A stretch of 64,000 nucleotides of DNA from RYN-230 sp963834515 (GTDB taxonomy: Bacteria; Actinomycetota; Actinomycetes; Streptosporangiales; Streptosporangiaceae), in assembly GCA_963834515.1 (NCBI GenBank), contig CAWICB010000004.1, forward strand, positions 262,129 to 326,128, in the 5' to 3' direction. The first letter of the stretch is position 1, and every line of letters starts with the position of its first letter. Below, in pieces: positions 8,489 to 17,380 of the stretch. Below the pieces are notes generated by a model. It worked only from the letters and a program-made list of their open reading frames with translations, had not been told where the DNA came from and made no database searches. Both the position numbers and the translations under genes were made by a program.

Positions 8489-10114
8489 ATGCCGCCTGCG
8501 TCGAAGGTCGAGCTGTACGCGGCGATCCGCCGGGATGTCCGGGCGGGGATGTCGGCTCGCGCGATCGAGCGCAAGCACGGGGTGGGCCGGCGGACGATCG
8601 TGAAGGCGATGTCGTCGGCGTGGCCCGGGCCGCGTAAGGGCCTGCCGCCGAGGCCCTCGAAGCTGGACCCGTTCAAGCCGGTCATCGACGAGATCCTGAA
8701 AGCGGACCTTGATGCGCCGCGCAAGCAGCGGCATACCGTCACGCGGATCTGGCACCGGCTGATGGACGAGCACCAGATGGCGGACGTGTCCTATCCCGTG
8801 GTCCGTGCCTATGTCGCCGGGCGCAAGCCGCAGATCCGGGTGGAGGCCGGCCGCGGCCCGGCTGAAGTCTTCGTGCCGCAGTCACATCGTCCGGGGGATG
8901 AGGCGGAAGTTGACTTCGGCGAGGTCGTGGTCCGGCTGGCCGGGGCGGATGTCGGGTGCTTCTTGTTCTGCTTGCGGCTGTCGTTTTCGGGGAAGGCGGT
9001 GCACCGGGTCTCGCTGTCGGGCGGGCAGGAGGCCTTCTTCGAGGGTCACGAGCACGCGTTCCGGGTGCTGGGCGGGGTGCCGGCCGGGAAGATCCGCTAC
9101 GACAACCTCAAGTCCGCCGTCGCGCAGGTCATCGGGTTCAGCCGGTCCCGGGTGGAGACCGACCGGTGGACCGCGTTCCGCTCCCACTGGGGCCTGGATG
9201 CCTTCTACTGCCAGCCCGGCATCGCCGGCGCTCATGAGAAAGGCGGGGTGGAGGGGCAGATCGGCTGGTTCCGCCGCAACCACCTGGTCCCCGTCCCGGA
9301 CGTGCCGTCAGTTCAGGCGCTCAACGCGATGATCGACGAATGGGATGCCGCCGACGAGGCCCGGCGGATCGGCGGCCGGGCGCGGACGGTCGGGGAGTTC
9401 TTTGCGGTCGAGCGGCCGCTGCTGGCGCCGTTGCCGGCCGAGCCGTTCGAGACCGGCCGCTGGTTCACCCCGGCAGTAGACAGGTTCGCCCAGGTCACGG
9501 TCCGCACCAATAAGTACTCGGTGCCGGTAAGGCTGATCGGCCGCCGGGTCCGGGTCCTGCTGCACGCTTCGGACCTGGTCATCTACGACGGGCACGCCCA
9601 GGTCGCCCGGCACGAGCGGCTGCCCGGCAAGTCCGGCGTGAGGCTGGACCTGGACCACTACCTGGAAGCGCTGGTCCGCAAGCCCGGCGCGCTGCCCGGG
9701 GCGACCGCCCTGGAGCAGGCCCGCGCCGCCGGGAAGTTCACCCCCGTCCACGACGCCTGGTGGGCCGCCGCCCGCAAGGCCCACGGCGACGCCGCCGGCA
9801 CCCGGGCGCTGGTCGGGGTCCTGCTGCTGCACCGCCACATGGACGGCGAGCACGTCGTGACCGGGCTGGCCGCCGCGCTGCGGGCCGGGGCGCTTACCGC
9901 TGACGCGGTCGCGCTCGAGGCACGCAAGGCCGCCGACGAGGCCGACGGCCAGCCCGCCCCGGACACGGCGCTGGCCGGCCCGTCGGCGGTCACGTCCCTG
10001 ACCGCCCGCCGCCTGGACAAGCTGCCGCCCGATGCCCGGCCGCTGCCATCGGTCGCCGCCTACGACCAGCTGCTCCGCCGCCACCGCACCGCACAGGAAG
10101 GACCCCCGCCATGA
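8489..10114 (+). CDS. istA: IS21-family transposase IstA
   Basis: 541 aa, ATG with AAGGAG upstream. An N-terminal HTH (MSARAIERKHGVGRRTIVKA) precedes the DDE core: Asp in EVDFGE near residue 140, Asp in RYDNLKSAV near 205, and Glu in KGGVEGQIGWFRRN near 254. C-terminal beta-barrel and basic tail are present. Length is usual for IstA. The stop overlaps the istB start (ATGA), so the two are translationally coupled. It catalyses cut and joining of the element, with IstB selecting the target. Confidence 0.95.
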   Translation: MPPASKVELYAAIRRDVRAGMSARAIERKHGVGRRTIVKAMSSAWPGPRKGLPPRPSKLDPFKPVIDEILKADLDAPRKQRHTVTRIWHRLMDEHQMADVSYPVVRAYVAGRKPQIRVEAGRGPAEVFVPQSHRPGDEAEVDFGEVVVRLAGADVGCFLFCLRLSFSGKAVHRVSLSGGQEAFFEGHEHAFRVLGGVPAGKIRYDNLKSAVAQVIGFSRSRVETDRWTAFRSHWGLDAFYCQPGIAGAHEKGGVEGQIGWFRRNHLVPVPDVPSVQALNAMIDEWDAADEARRIGGRARTVGEFFAVERPLLAPLPAEPFETGRWFTPAVDRFAQVTVRTNKYSVPVRLIGRRVRVLLHASDLVIYDGHAQVARHERLPGKSGVRLDLDHYLEALVRKPGALPGATALEQARAAGKFTPVHDAWWAAARKAHGDAAGTRALVGVLLLHRHMDGEHVVTGLAAALRAGALTADAVALEARKAADEADGQPAPDTALAGPSAVTSLTARRLDKLPPDARPLPSVAAYDQLLRRHRTAQEGPPP

Positions 10115-10893
10115 CCGCCAAGCCCCGCCGCGGACTGACCGAACAGGCCGCCGACGCCGCCGTTGACCAGGCCTGCCGGATGCTGCGGCTGCCCACGGTC
10201 CGCACCCAGTTCCCCGACCTGGCCGAGGCCGCCGCCCGCGAGCAGATGTCCTACCGCGGGTTCCTCGCCGAGCTGCTCATGGCCGAGTGCGACGACCGCG
10301 CCCGCCGCCGCGCCGAACGGCGGATCAAGGCCGCCGGGTTCCCCCGCGAGAAATCACTGCGCGGCTTCGACTTCGACGCCAACCCCAGCATCGACCCCGC
10401 CGTCATCAACACCCTCGCCACCTGCGACTGGGTCAGGAAAGGACTGCCGCTCTGCCTGATCGGCGACTCCGGCACCGGCAAGTCCCACCTGCTCATCGCC
10501 CTGGGCACCGAAGCCGCCATGGCCGGCTACCGGGTCCGCTACACGCTGGCCACCAAGCTCGTCAACGAGCTCGTGGAGGCGGCCGACGACCGGCAGCTCA
10601 CCAAGACCATCAACCGCTACGGCCGCGTTGACCTACTCTGCGTTGACGAGCTCGGCTACATGGAACTCGACCGGCGCGGCGCCGAGCTCCTCTTCCAGGT
10701 GCTGACGGAGCGGGAAGAAAAGGCAAGCGTTGCCATCGCCTCCAACGAGAGCTTCAGCGGCTGGACCAAGACCTTCACCGACCCCCGGCTCTGCGCCGCC
10801 ATCGTCGACCGCCTCACCTTCGGCGGCAACATCATCGAGACCGGCACCGACTCCTACCGCCTTGCCCAGACCCGCGCCGCCCAGCAGAACTAA
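10111..10893 (+). CDS. istB: IS21-family helper ATPase IstB
   Basis: 260 aa AAA+ protein related to DnaC. Walker A is GDSGTGKSH near residue 118, Walker B is LLCVDELGYM near 173, and the C-terminal FGGNIIETGTDSYRL is typical of the family. It overlaps istA by four bases. IstB assembles on target DNA and activates IstA. It appears full length and intact. Confidence 0.95.
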   Translation: MTAKPRRGLTEQAADAAVDQACRMLRLPTVRTQFPDLAEAAAREQMSYRGFLAELLMAECDDRARRRAERRIKAAGFPREKSLRGFDFDANPSIDPAVINTLATCDWVRKGLPLCLIGDSGTGKSHLLIALGTEAAMAGYRVRYTLATKLVNELVEAADDRQLTKTINRYGRVDLLCVDELGYMELDRRGAELLFQVLTEREEKASVAIASNESFSGWTKTFTDPRLCAAIVDRLTFGGNIIETGTDSYRLAQTRAAQQN

Positions 10894-10906
10894 CCCCGGC
10901 ACCGCC

Positions 10907-11134
10907 ATGCCCCGCACCTGCATCGACACCGCCGACGCCATCGAGCTCGCCGGGATCCTCCAGCTCATCGCCCGCTGGCTCGCCGCCGACCCCGCCACGC
11001 TCGCCCCATCGTTCCTGGCCTACATCGGCCACCCCGCCTACGGCCTGGACACACTCCGCGCCGACCTGGACCGCTTCATCTTCCTCCTCGGCGGCAACGA
11101 CGGCGAGTTCCTGCTCAGCCAAGACCCGCCCTGA
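10907..11134 (+). CDS. third gene of the IS21 element, hypothetical
   Basis: 75 aa from ATG 10907, 13 bases after istB. It reads IDTADAIELAGILQLIARWL and ends DRFIFLLGGNDGEFLL, an alpha-helical acidic protein. I recall similar short proteins downstream of istB in other actinobacterial IS21 elements, which suggests a real accessory gene. Function is unknown. It has no HTH or metal motif. Confidence 0.55.
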   Translation: MPRTCIDTADAIELAGILQLIARWLAADPATLAPSFLAYIGHPAYGLDTLRADLDRFIFLLGGNDGEFLLSQDPP

Positions 11135-11152
11135 CCCTCCCAGCCACCCGCA

Positions 11153-11248
11153 GTGCGGTCACTTCTCACGAACAAAAACAACCCGCCCGGCCGCCAAGTG
11201 CGGTCAGAACTCGCGAACAACCGCGGTCAAAACTCACGAACGAAACCA
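11153..11248. repeat. right end of IS21 element with three transposase-binding repeats
   Basis: Three inverted copies of the TTCGTGAGNNNTGACCGC unit, near 11155-11178, 11199-11222 and 11224-11248. The outermost contains the terminal inverted repeat, which ends ...CGAAACCA. Confidence 0.8.
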
Positions 11249-12864
11249 GCCCATGTGGTGACTGGGCCGAGCCCGGCCCGGGGCCAGGAGCCCACGGCTC
11301 ATGCGGACCCGCTGGCGGTGCTGGCCGAGGTCCTGGACCGGACCTCCAGCGCTACCACGGCGATCGAGGCCATGCGGGAGGCCCAGGCGTTCGCCACCCA
11401 CTCCGGCCACCTGCTCACGATGTGGAGCGCGGCCGTCCGGGCCGAGGCGTACGCGGCTGTGGACCGGGCCGTCCAGGAGCGCCTGTCCCCGGCCGAGTAT
11501 GAGCGGTATGAGGCTGAGCCTCAGCGGCCGGTGTTCCAGCGCCTCGTCTTGGGTGCGGTCCTCGCGGGGGCCGAGCTGGGCGCCGTGGTGGACGATGCCA
11601 CCGCGCGTGACTTCACGGCCGCGCGTTCGGTAGCGGCCGTGATGCATGGCCGGCTGGAGGCCGCCGGGTATCGCATGGGCCAGGCCATCCCCCTGGCGCC
11701 GGAGCCGGAGGCAGCCCTCAGCAGCACTCCGGTCGGGGAGCCAGTTGACGCTTCAAAGCCCACCCGGGACCGCCTGGGGCCCTTGACGTGGGCGACCCGG
11801 GTCCCCGAGATCATCGGTCCCGAGGCCCGCCAGCTCGGCCTGGGGTTGGGGGAGGCACTGGACGCCCGGGGCCGGGAGCTGGCCGACGCCCAGGCAGAGC
11901 GCGCGGAGCCCTGGGTCCTGGAGACCCTGGGCGCTTTCCCGGCCGAGGGCTCGGCCGCGCTTCGAGGGGATTGGCTGGCCCGCGTCGGCCAGGCGGCGAT
12001 GTACCGCGAGGCGGCCGGGATCACCAACCCCCGCCAGGTGGTGGGGCCGGTCCCCGAGGGGCATCCCGTGCTGGCCGCCGCCCATGCGGACGCAGTCCGC
12101 GCGCTGGAGATCCGGGACCCCAACCAGCTCGTTTGGGCCATCCCCCGGGCCGAGCTGGAGGCTACCGTGGCCGCATACGAGCGAGTGGCGGCCACCGCTC
12201 CGCGCGAGGTCTCGGCCGAGCTGAGGGCAGAGCGCCAGGCCGAGGCGGACGCGCGGGTTCGGGCGCTGGAGCTACAGGCCCAGGGCCAGACCGAGCTGGC
12301 CGCCCAGGCCGAGGCGCGAGCTGACGCTGGCAACGTCCGCGCCACAGAGCTGGAGGGCGCGGCCGAGGGGTACGCGGTCTGGGAGGAGTCCACGGCGCCA
12401 CAGCGTGAGGCAGCTGAGCTGGCCCAGGCCGAGCTCAGCCGACGCGGGGTCGGGGCCAAGTCCTCCACGCGGGAGGCCGCAGTCACTCCTGCATCCGCCC
12501 CGGTCAGCGCCGGGCCGGAAGCGGAGGCTTATAGTTCCGTCCCCGACCTGAAGGCGGCCATGGCCGAGCCTGGGGACCTGGACGTGGAGGCCGTGGCCGG
12601 AGACGTGGACGAGGCCCTGGACCAGCTCCCCAAGCTGGACACGTCCACCGTGAATCCGGTCACGGAGGCTCGCCTAGAGGAGCTGGCCGCCCGCAAGGCG
12701 GCTCAGGCCGAAGCGGCCGAGGACGAGGCTCGGCGGGAGGCCAACCGCGAGGCGTACGCGGCGGCCCAACTGGGCACCCCCGAGCCCGGGGCGCCATCCG
12801 CCTGGGTCCGAGGATTGGCCACGCCGGAGTGGGGTGGCCCCCAGGCCAGCACACCCGAGCCTGA
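11249..12864 (+). pseudogene. MobF relaxase, C-terminal part separated by IS21 insertion
   Basis: Beginning in the duplicated GCCCAT, the frame resumes as HVVTGPSPARG and continues for about 535 codons of helical, Ala/Glu-rich sequence typical of the C-terminal third of actinobacterial TrwC relaxases. The open frame extends upstream to 11153 only by reading through the IS end. Near 12862 an IS5-family element interrupts it after STPEPE. The last nine residues and stop lie beyond that element, at 13950-13979. C-terminal regions of MobF relaxases usually carry the secretion signal read by the coupling protein. Confidence 0.8.
12862..12864. repeat. target-site duplication TGA, left copy of IS5-family element
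   Basis: TGA at 12862-12864 matches TGA at 13949-13951. A TNA triplet is the known target of IS1031-type IS5 elements. Removing the element and one copy restores the relaxase frame. Confidence 0.7.
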
Positions 12865-13948
12865 GAGCCTGCTTGAGAACTCAGGCGGCTCGTGGCTGGG
12901 CGGTGGCTGATTGCCGGGCGAGGCGGCGGGTCATGACGATGATCATGGCCCAGTGGACGTAGGTCTGGTGGCGGGCGGGCAGCCGTTCGTAGTCGCGGAC
13001 GGTGCGGCGGTGGCGGGTGATCCACGACAAGGTCCGCTCTACCACCCACCTGCGGGGCAGGACCTTGAAGGTGTGCAGGTCATCGGGCCTTTTCACGATC
13101 TGGAGGGTGATGCGCAGGCGGGTCTTGGCCCAGGTGACCAGCTTGCCCGCGTAGCCGCCATCCGCCCAGGTGAGCTGGATGGAGGGGAAGGCGCGGCGCA
13201 GGTTCCACAGCAGCGGTTTCGCGGCGTCGCGGTCCTGGACGGACGCGGCGGTGACCAGCATCATCAGCAGTAAGCCGCCGGTGTCAACGGCGATGTGGCG
13301 CTTGGTCCCGTTGATCTTCTTCCCGGCGTCGTAGCCACGGCGGGCACGCGCGATCATCTCCGAGCCCTTCACCGACTGGGAATCGATGATCGCCGCGGTC
13401 GGTGCCGGGCTCCGGCCGGCCGCGGCGCGGACCCGGCCGCGCAGGTCATCATGCATCCGGGCGGTGGAGCCGTCCGCCTCCCACTTGCCAGCCCACCAGT
13501 ACACCGTCCCGGCGGGCGGGAAGTCGGCGGGCAGCGCCCGCCACACCGGCCCGTTATGGGTGAGGTAGCGGATCGCATCGGCGATGTCGCGCATGCACCA
13601 GCTGGCGGGACGGCCGCCGCGCCCGGCCAGCCACGCCGGGGGCGGCAGCGACGGCTCGCAGACCGCCCATTCCGCTGCGGTCATGTCTGAGGGGTAGCGG
13701 CGGGCGCGGGTGCTGCGGGAGGCCCCGCCGGGGCAGCACCGGCACGCCACCGCGCCGGCGACCGGGGCCGGGTGGACACGCTCATCGGCGGCAGGGTAGA
13801 ACGGCACGCAAGGCTCCTGGCATCGCGCTGGATTCGACACCCAAGCGATTACCAGGAGCCTCTTGCGTCACATCAGCGACACGCCGCGCCACGTCCAGGA
13901 AGATCCGGATGCGTCCGGCCTGCGGCAGGCAGGTTCTCAAGCAGGCTC
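12865..13948 (-). mobile_element. IS5-family insertion sequence (about 1084 bp)
   Basis: Terminal inverted repeats are GAGCCTGCTTGAGAAC at 12865-12880 and its complement at 13933-13948, 16 bases without mismatch. The element carries one transposase gene on the minus strand and interrupts the end of the relaxase gene. GAG-type ends and a TNA duplication fit the IS1031 subgroup. Confidence 0.88.
12881..13840 (-). CDS. IS5-family DDE transposase
   Basis: Up to 319 aa. An N-terminal TAAEWAVCEPSLPPP block is followed by a DDE core: Asp in AIIDSQSVKG, Asp in LTWADGGYAG and Glu in RRWVVERTLSWI. The GTG start gives the longest form, but ATG at about 13684 (MTAAEWAV) is the more usual N-terminus for the family. 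The frame is intact from there to the stop, so the element may be active. Confidence 0.9.
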   Translation of the reverse strand: MSNPARCQEPCVPFYPAADERVHPAPVAGAVACRCCPGGASRSTRARRYPSDMTAAEWAVCEPSLPPPAWLAGRGGRPASWCMRDIADAIRYLTHNGPVWRALPADFPPAGTVYWWAGKWEADGSTARMHDDLRGRVRAAAGRSPAPTAAIIDSQSVKGSEMIARARRGYDAGKKINGTKRHIAVDTGGLLLMMLVTAASVQDRDAAKPLLWNLRRAFPSIQLTWADGGYAGKLVTWAKTRLRITLQIVKRPDDLHTFKVLPRRWVVERTLSWITRHRRTVRDYERLPARHQTYVHWAMIIVMTRRLARQSATAQPRAA

Positions 13949-13949
13949 T

Positions 13950-13979
13950 GAGGCAGCCGAGCCGGAGGCCGGGCTGTAG
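13950..13979 (+). pseudogene. last codons of the relaxase gene (EAAEPEAGL stop)
   Basis: Just outside the IS5-family element the sequence reads GAG GCA GCC GAG CCG GAG GCC GGG CTG TAG. Joined to the left side it continues STPEPE as PEPEAAEPEAGL and stops. This is the authentic relaxase C-terminus. The PEAGL ending recurs, exactly or closely, in three other proteins of this element. Confidence 0.7.
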
Positions 13980-14184
13980 ACGCCACAGAGCCCTGTACGG
14001 AAGTGCTGTCCACGTCTCCCTGGACGCAGCGCCACAAGCTCCGTTATCCGGCCGCGAAGTTCCGGCTGGATGCCTTCGGGTGGACTGCCACTGTTGAGAC
14101 GATCCCCCAGCGTTAGCCGCGCCGAGTTCGAGCGCCGGGCACAGACCATTGCGGACCAGTGGCGTTGCGTCCGGGTTCAGGTGA
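13980..14184. other. intergenic stretch, no gene recognised
   Basis: About 205 bases between the relaxase stop and the IS4 compound transposon. Near 14159-14184 there is a stretch (GTGGCGTTGC..GGTTCAGGTGAG) resembling the IS4 terminal repeat, perhaps an older end. No gene seen. Confidence 0.4.
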
Positions 14185-14195
14185 GCCAGCCGGGC
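14185..14195. repeat. 11-bp target-site duplication GCCAGCCGGGC, left copy
   Basis: The same 11 bases stand at 16413-16423, just outside the other IS4 end. An 11-bp duplication is normal for the IS4 family. It encloses the whole 14196-16412 segment, not the IS alone. Confidence 0.85.
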
Positions 14196-14290
14196 CAATG
14201 GCGTTGCTTTAGGTGAGCTGCCAGGGGCAGAGCAGGCAGAACTCGATTCTGCGGGTGATGTGCCTGACGGCAGGCTCGCCGGGCCTGCTC
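14196..14290. repeat. IS4 end remnant
   Basis: About 95 bases closely match the end of the full IS4 copy that begins at 14894, including the shared stretch GGTGAGCTGCCAGGGGCAGA. Similarity fades after about 14290. It is the tail of a second IS4 copy whose transposase has been lost. Confidence 0.8.
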
Positions 14291-14442
14291 CGGGTTGCCC
14301 TCGCGTGGACGCCTGGCCGCTGGTCACGGTTCGACAGGCACCGGGAAGAGGTGGCGATGTGCCGGAATGCGGTCGTCGGTCCGCCCGGTCACTTCCAGGG
14401 CCATGACCACTCCGGCTCACAGCCCAGTTCGGGATGCCGGCA

Positions 14443-14829
14443 TCAGTTGCCGCTGGCCCCGCCGGGTTCTTCCTCTAGATATACGAGCCCGTTGCCGTCC
14501 GGGTCGGCGAAAAAGAACATCGGCGGGTAGCCGTCGAGGTGCACGACTTCGTCGTTGTGCAGCCTCGCGCCCGCCTGGCGAAGCCGCGTGTAGGCGGTCT
14601 CGGCGTTGGTCGTGCCCAACCGTACGGCCATCGGGATTTCGCTGTCCGGGGGCAGTAGCACCAGGCCGACGCTCGACCCGGGGGGCACCACTTCCACCAG
14701 CCTGGCCCCGGGCCACACCTCGATGTCGGTGCGCAGCTCGCAGCCGAGCACCTCTGTGTAAAACGCCAGTGCCCGGTCCTGATCGGCCACCGGGATCGAC
14801 ACGCTCTGGACTCTCGTCGTCATAGTCAT
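14443..14829 (-). CDS. VOC-family (glyoxalase/bleomycin-resistance-fold) protein
   Basis: 128 aa, ATG. It begins TRVQSVSIPVADQDRALAFY, carries the VOC pattern of paired beta-alpha-beta-beta-beta modules, and ends FFFADPDGNGLVYLEEE, with the C-terminal metal-site Glu. Family members are metal-dependent glyoxalases, dioxygenases or drug-binding resistance proteins; the substrate cannot be read here. It is the only passenger between the IS4 remnant and the IS4 copy, so a selectable role is possible. Confidence 0.88.
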   Translation of the reverse strand: MTMTTRVQSVSIPVADQDRALAFYTEVLGCELRTDIEVWPGARLVEVVPPGSSVGLVLLPPDSEIPMAVRLGTTNAETAYTRLRQAGARLHNDEVVHLDGYPPMFFFADPDGNGLVYLEEEPGGASGN

Positions 14830-14893
14830 GCTCGGTAAGACCGGCGGCCGCCAGGAAAATCATCGCACCGGAAGGCTCCCATCCGTCATGTCC

Positions 14894-16412
14894 CGATGGC
14901 GTTGCTTTCAGGTGAGCTGCCAGGGGCAGAGCAGGTGGAACTCGATGGTGCGGGTGACTTTGGTGACGCTGGGCTCACCTGGCTTGCGGGCGGGGAAGTC
15001 GCCGGCCTTCTTGGTCTTGCGCGGGCTGGCCCGGCCGGGGCGGTCGTGGGTGAAGAAGGCGGGCATGAGGATCTTGGCCAGGAACGTGGCGAAGGCGAGG
15101 TCGGCCTGCTCAGGGGGGAAAGCCGCCACAGTGGCGGTCGCGGCGGCCAGGGCGTGCGGGAAGCTGATCTGGTCCGGGGGGATGCCCGCCGCGTCCGCGG
15201 CGATCCCGGTGAGCCGGCTGATGGCCTGGTAGACGGCGAACAGCGCCCACATCTCCTGCATGACGCCCTCGGGGTCGCCGGAGCGCAGGACGGGCTGGCC
15301 CTCGCCCATGTCGGTCTTGTGGTGGCCGATGACTGTCTCGCAGCCCCAGCGCAAGGGGTACGCGCAGGCCAGGTCCAGCGCCGGGTACTCCTCCACGTCG
15401 AGCAGGTCGGTGACCAGGCAGAACACCTCCGAGGTCTGCTCGCCGCCGTCTCCTGCCGTGGTGTGCATGGTGTACTCGATGACGCGGACGGTGACCGGGG
15501 GCCCGTCTTTCTTCCGGGGTGGCTTCAGCTCCGCCAGGTACGTGCCGTCCGCTAGGACCTGCACCGGCTTGAGGGTGAACGACGCCGAGGCGCGCCACAG
15601 GAGGTGCGCGCCGGTGGCCAGGAAGGCGCGGGCGGCGGCCCAGGACAAGAACTTGCGGTCCGCGAGCACCAGCATGCCCGGGCCGAAGCAGCCCAGCAGG
15701 TCCGCGGCCAGCGGCTGCTCGGCGTCGGTGTACCGGCCGATCGCGGCGCCCAGCAGGCTGCCGGTCCCGGACTCCGCCGCCGCGACCCACCGGGCCTGCG
15801 GGAACGCCCCGTCCCGGGACTGGTTGGAGGACCGGCCGAAGAACGCGGCGTTCTTCGGGCTGTCCGGCACGTCCGTGACCGACCCGTCCATGGAGACCAC
15901 CCGCAGCCCGCAGCAGAACACCCCCGGCGCCCCGTCCGCCCCGGTTGGCCCCGCCACGTGCTCGGACAACATCCGCACCGGATCGGCACCCAGCTTGCCG
16001 CGCCCGCGGGACAGCGAGGAGATGTTCGGCAGCCACCACTGGCGGCCGCCCCCCGCATCCGCCCGCCCTCCCGGCGCCAGGCGCCCGGCCAGCAAGTCGG
16101 CCCCCGCCGCTGGCAATACAGCCCGTCGGTCAGCTTGGCCATCACCTGCCCGTACCCGCAGTTCCGGCCCCGGAACAGCCACAACGCCAGCACGAAGTAC
16201 ACCATCAGCCGGGCCGGCAACAGCCGGCGCCGCTGCTCCCGCGTCCCGGTCACCTCGATGACCTCATCGACCAGCTCCGGCGGGAACGCCCTGGTCAGCA
16301 CCCCCACCGAGATCCGGTCCGGCAGCCAGCCATCCGGCGAGAGCCCCTCAGAACCATCATGAGCCACAAAACGGTCACGATATCCCATCAGACTCTAAAG
16401 CAAGGCCATTGG
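14894..16412 (-). mobile_element. IS4-family insertion sequence (about 1519 bp)
   Basis: Imperfect terminal inverted repeats CGATGGCGTTGCTTT at the left and CAATGGCCTTGCTTT read inward from the right. One transposase gene on the minus strand fills the element. It forms the right arm of the compound transposon. Confidence 0.8.
14908..16388 (-). pseudogene. IS4-family DDE transposase, frameshifted
   Basis: The N-terminus (MGYRDRFVAHDGSEG..., PELVDEVIEVTGTREQRRRL) is in one frame from 16388 to about 16110. The remainder, from WWLPNISSLSRGRGKLG onward, is in another frame to the stop at 14908. The catalytic Asp in VVSMDGSVTDVPDS, the second Asp in LVLADRKFLSW and the C-terminal Glu region are preserved. 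A single indel between about 16080 and 16140 breaks the gene, so this copy probably cannot make transposase unless the shift is a read error or programmed. Confidence 0.82.
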
Positions 16413-16423
16413 CCAGCCGGGCC
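16413..16423. repeat. 11-bp target-site duplication GCCAGCCGGGC, right copy
   Basis: Identical to 14185-14195; marks the right edge of the compound IS4 transposon. Confidence 0.85.
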
Positions 16424-16523
16424 CGGCCGCCTGATCGTCTGCGGCCCGCGCACCGACCCGCTTACCGGCCCCTCGGTGTCGAGGATGTGCCAACAGGGGT
16501 GTACGGATCTACGGCCAGTCCGT

Positions 16524-16892
16524 TCAGCGGTGGCGGCCAACCGGCGCGGGTCGGGGATCAAGTCGCTTGGCCCACGTCGCCTCTACAAGTTCGGCATACC
16601 GGGTCTGACGGCGCGTACCGAGGTACGGCAACAGCTCGGTCATGATGCGCATGACCTCTTCGCGGCGTCCGCAGTACCAACGCCATTGAGCCAGGCGACC
16701 GTCCCGGTCACGGCCACCGAGGACTCGCGGAGTGACACGGCCAGCACCCGCAGCAGCGGCGAACCGCTCGATAACATCGCGGTCAGTCATGCTTACCTCG
16801 ATAGCGAGACCCTCGCCGTGACGGCCGCAGCGGGAAATACATCCCTCGCCCTCGAACAGGCCAGCCGCCCACGCGGCCGTCGTCGTGTCCAT
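16524..16892 (-). CDS. LAGLIDADG-type homing endonuclease-like protein
   Basis: About 122 aa from ATG 16892 (MDTTTAAWAAGLFEGEGCIS). AAGLFEGEGCI is a single LAGLIDADG motif, followed by EVSMTDRDVIERFAAAAG, WRWYCGRREEVMRIM and a helix ending near YAELVEATWA. One-motif members act as dimers. A longer frame to 17024 adds an unrelated leader. It stands free, not inside an intron or intein that I can see. It may be a stand-alone mobile gene of the element. Confidence 0.75.
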   Translation of the reverse strand: MDTTTAAWAAGLFEGEGCISRCGRHGEGLAIEVSMTDRDVIERFAAAAGAGRVTPRVLGGRDRDGRLAQWRWYCGRREEVMRIMTELLPYLGTRRQTRYAELVEATWAKRLDPRPAPVGRHR

Positions 16893-17098
16893 GCCCGCGA
16901 GTGTACGGATGCGACTTCCGTACAGGCTCCGCTTCGGCTCTACCTCGGCCTCGATGAGTAGGGTCACCACCGCTGGGTCAGCCTGACCGGGACCACGGTC
17001 GCTGGCCTGCCCGGGTGGGGCCAAGACATCACTGCATCCCTTGGCTGGTCCGGCTGGCGCCGCTGCCGGTCGCGTTCACGTTCAGGTCCGTACAGGAG

Positions 17099-17380
17099 TT
17101 AGGCCACGTGTTGGCGGTCCCGCAGGACCAGCCCTTGGTAGATCTCCAAGGCCTCATCCGCCAGTGCCAGGGCGCGGTCCCGGTCAGCCCCGGCCGTCCG
17201 CTGGAGGAGCGTTGCGGCCGAACTGGCGACCACGGCCGCGAACGATGCGGCCCGCTCCCGGGTGTCCCAGCGCGCGAGAATGTGACGTGCGGTGTACATA
17301 TCCCGGGCCGCGTAGGCTCGGATGAGCGCGAACGCGGCCAGGGCCTCGTCCGCCTCGGCCTGCGGCGCGGAGGCGTTCAT
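17099..17380 (-). CDS. small helical accessory protein, paralogue of its upstream neighbour
   Basis: 93 aa. AFALIRAYAARDMYTARHIL and ASFAAVVASSAATLL align with AYALIRAMVTQDKEAAVLLV and LLAFNMASVAAEALL in the upstream gene, so the two are diverged tandem duplicates. The ATG overlaps the upstream stop (ATGA). All-alpha, no known motif. It may act with the transfer genes of the element; function unknown. Confidence 0.65.
   Translation of the reverse strand: MNASAPQAEADEALAAFALIRAYAARDMYTARHILARWDTRERAASFAAVVASSAATLLQRTAGADRDRALALADEALEIYQGLVLRDRQHVA

Larger units (their letters stand above)
8343..11248 (+). mobile_element. IS21-family insertion sequence (2906 bp)
   Basis: Both ends carry related termini, TGGTTCTGTTCGTGAG at the left and, on the opposite strand, TGGTTTCGTTCGTGAG at the right. 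Each end holds three copies of a repeat close to TTCGTGAGNNNTGACCGC, the multiple transposase sites typical of IS21. It encodes istA, istB and a third short gene. It is flanked by the 6-bp duplication GCCCAT and looks structurally complete and recently inserted into the relaxase gene. Confidence 0.93.
14196..16412. mobile_element. compound IS4 transposon carrying a VOC-family gene
   Basis: The segment starts with an IS4 terminal repeat (CAATGGCGTTGCTTT), contains an IS4 end remnant, a VOC gene and a near-complete IS4 copy, and ends with the inverted repeat (AAGCAAGGCCATTG). It is bounded by the 11-bp duplication GCCAGCCGGGC. The unit seems to have transposed as one 2.2-kb block using the outer ends. 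It lies inside the integrative element. Confidence 0.75.

Noticed and set aside
11153..11248. Start of the downstream open frame at 11153 as a true gene start
   Set aside because: These codons lie inside the IS21 terminal repeats. The native relaxase sequence begins only at 11249.
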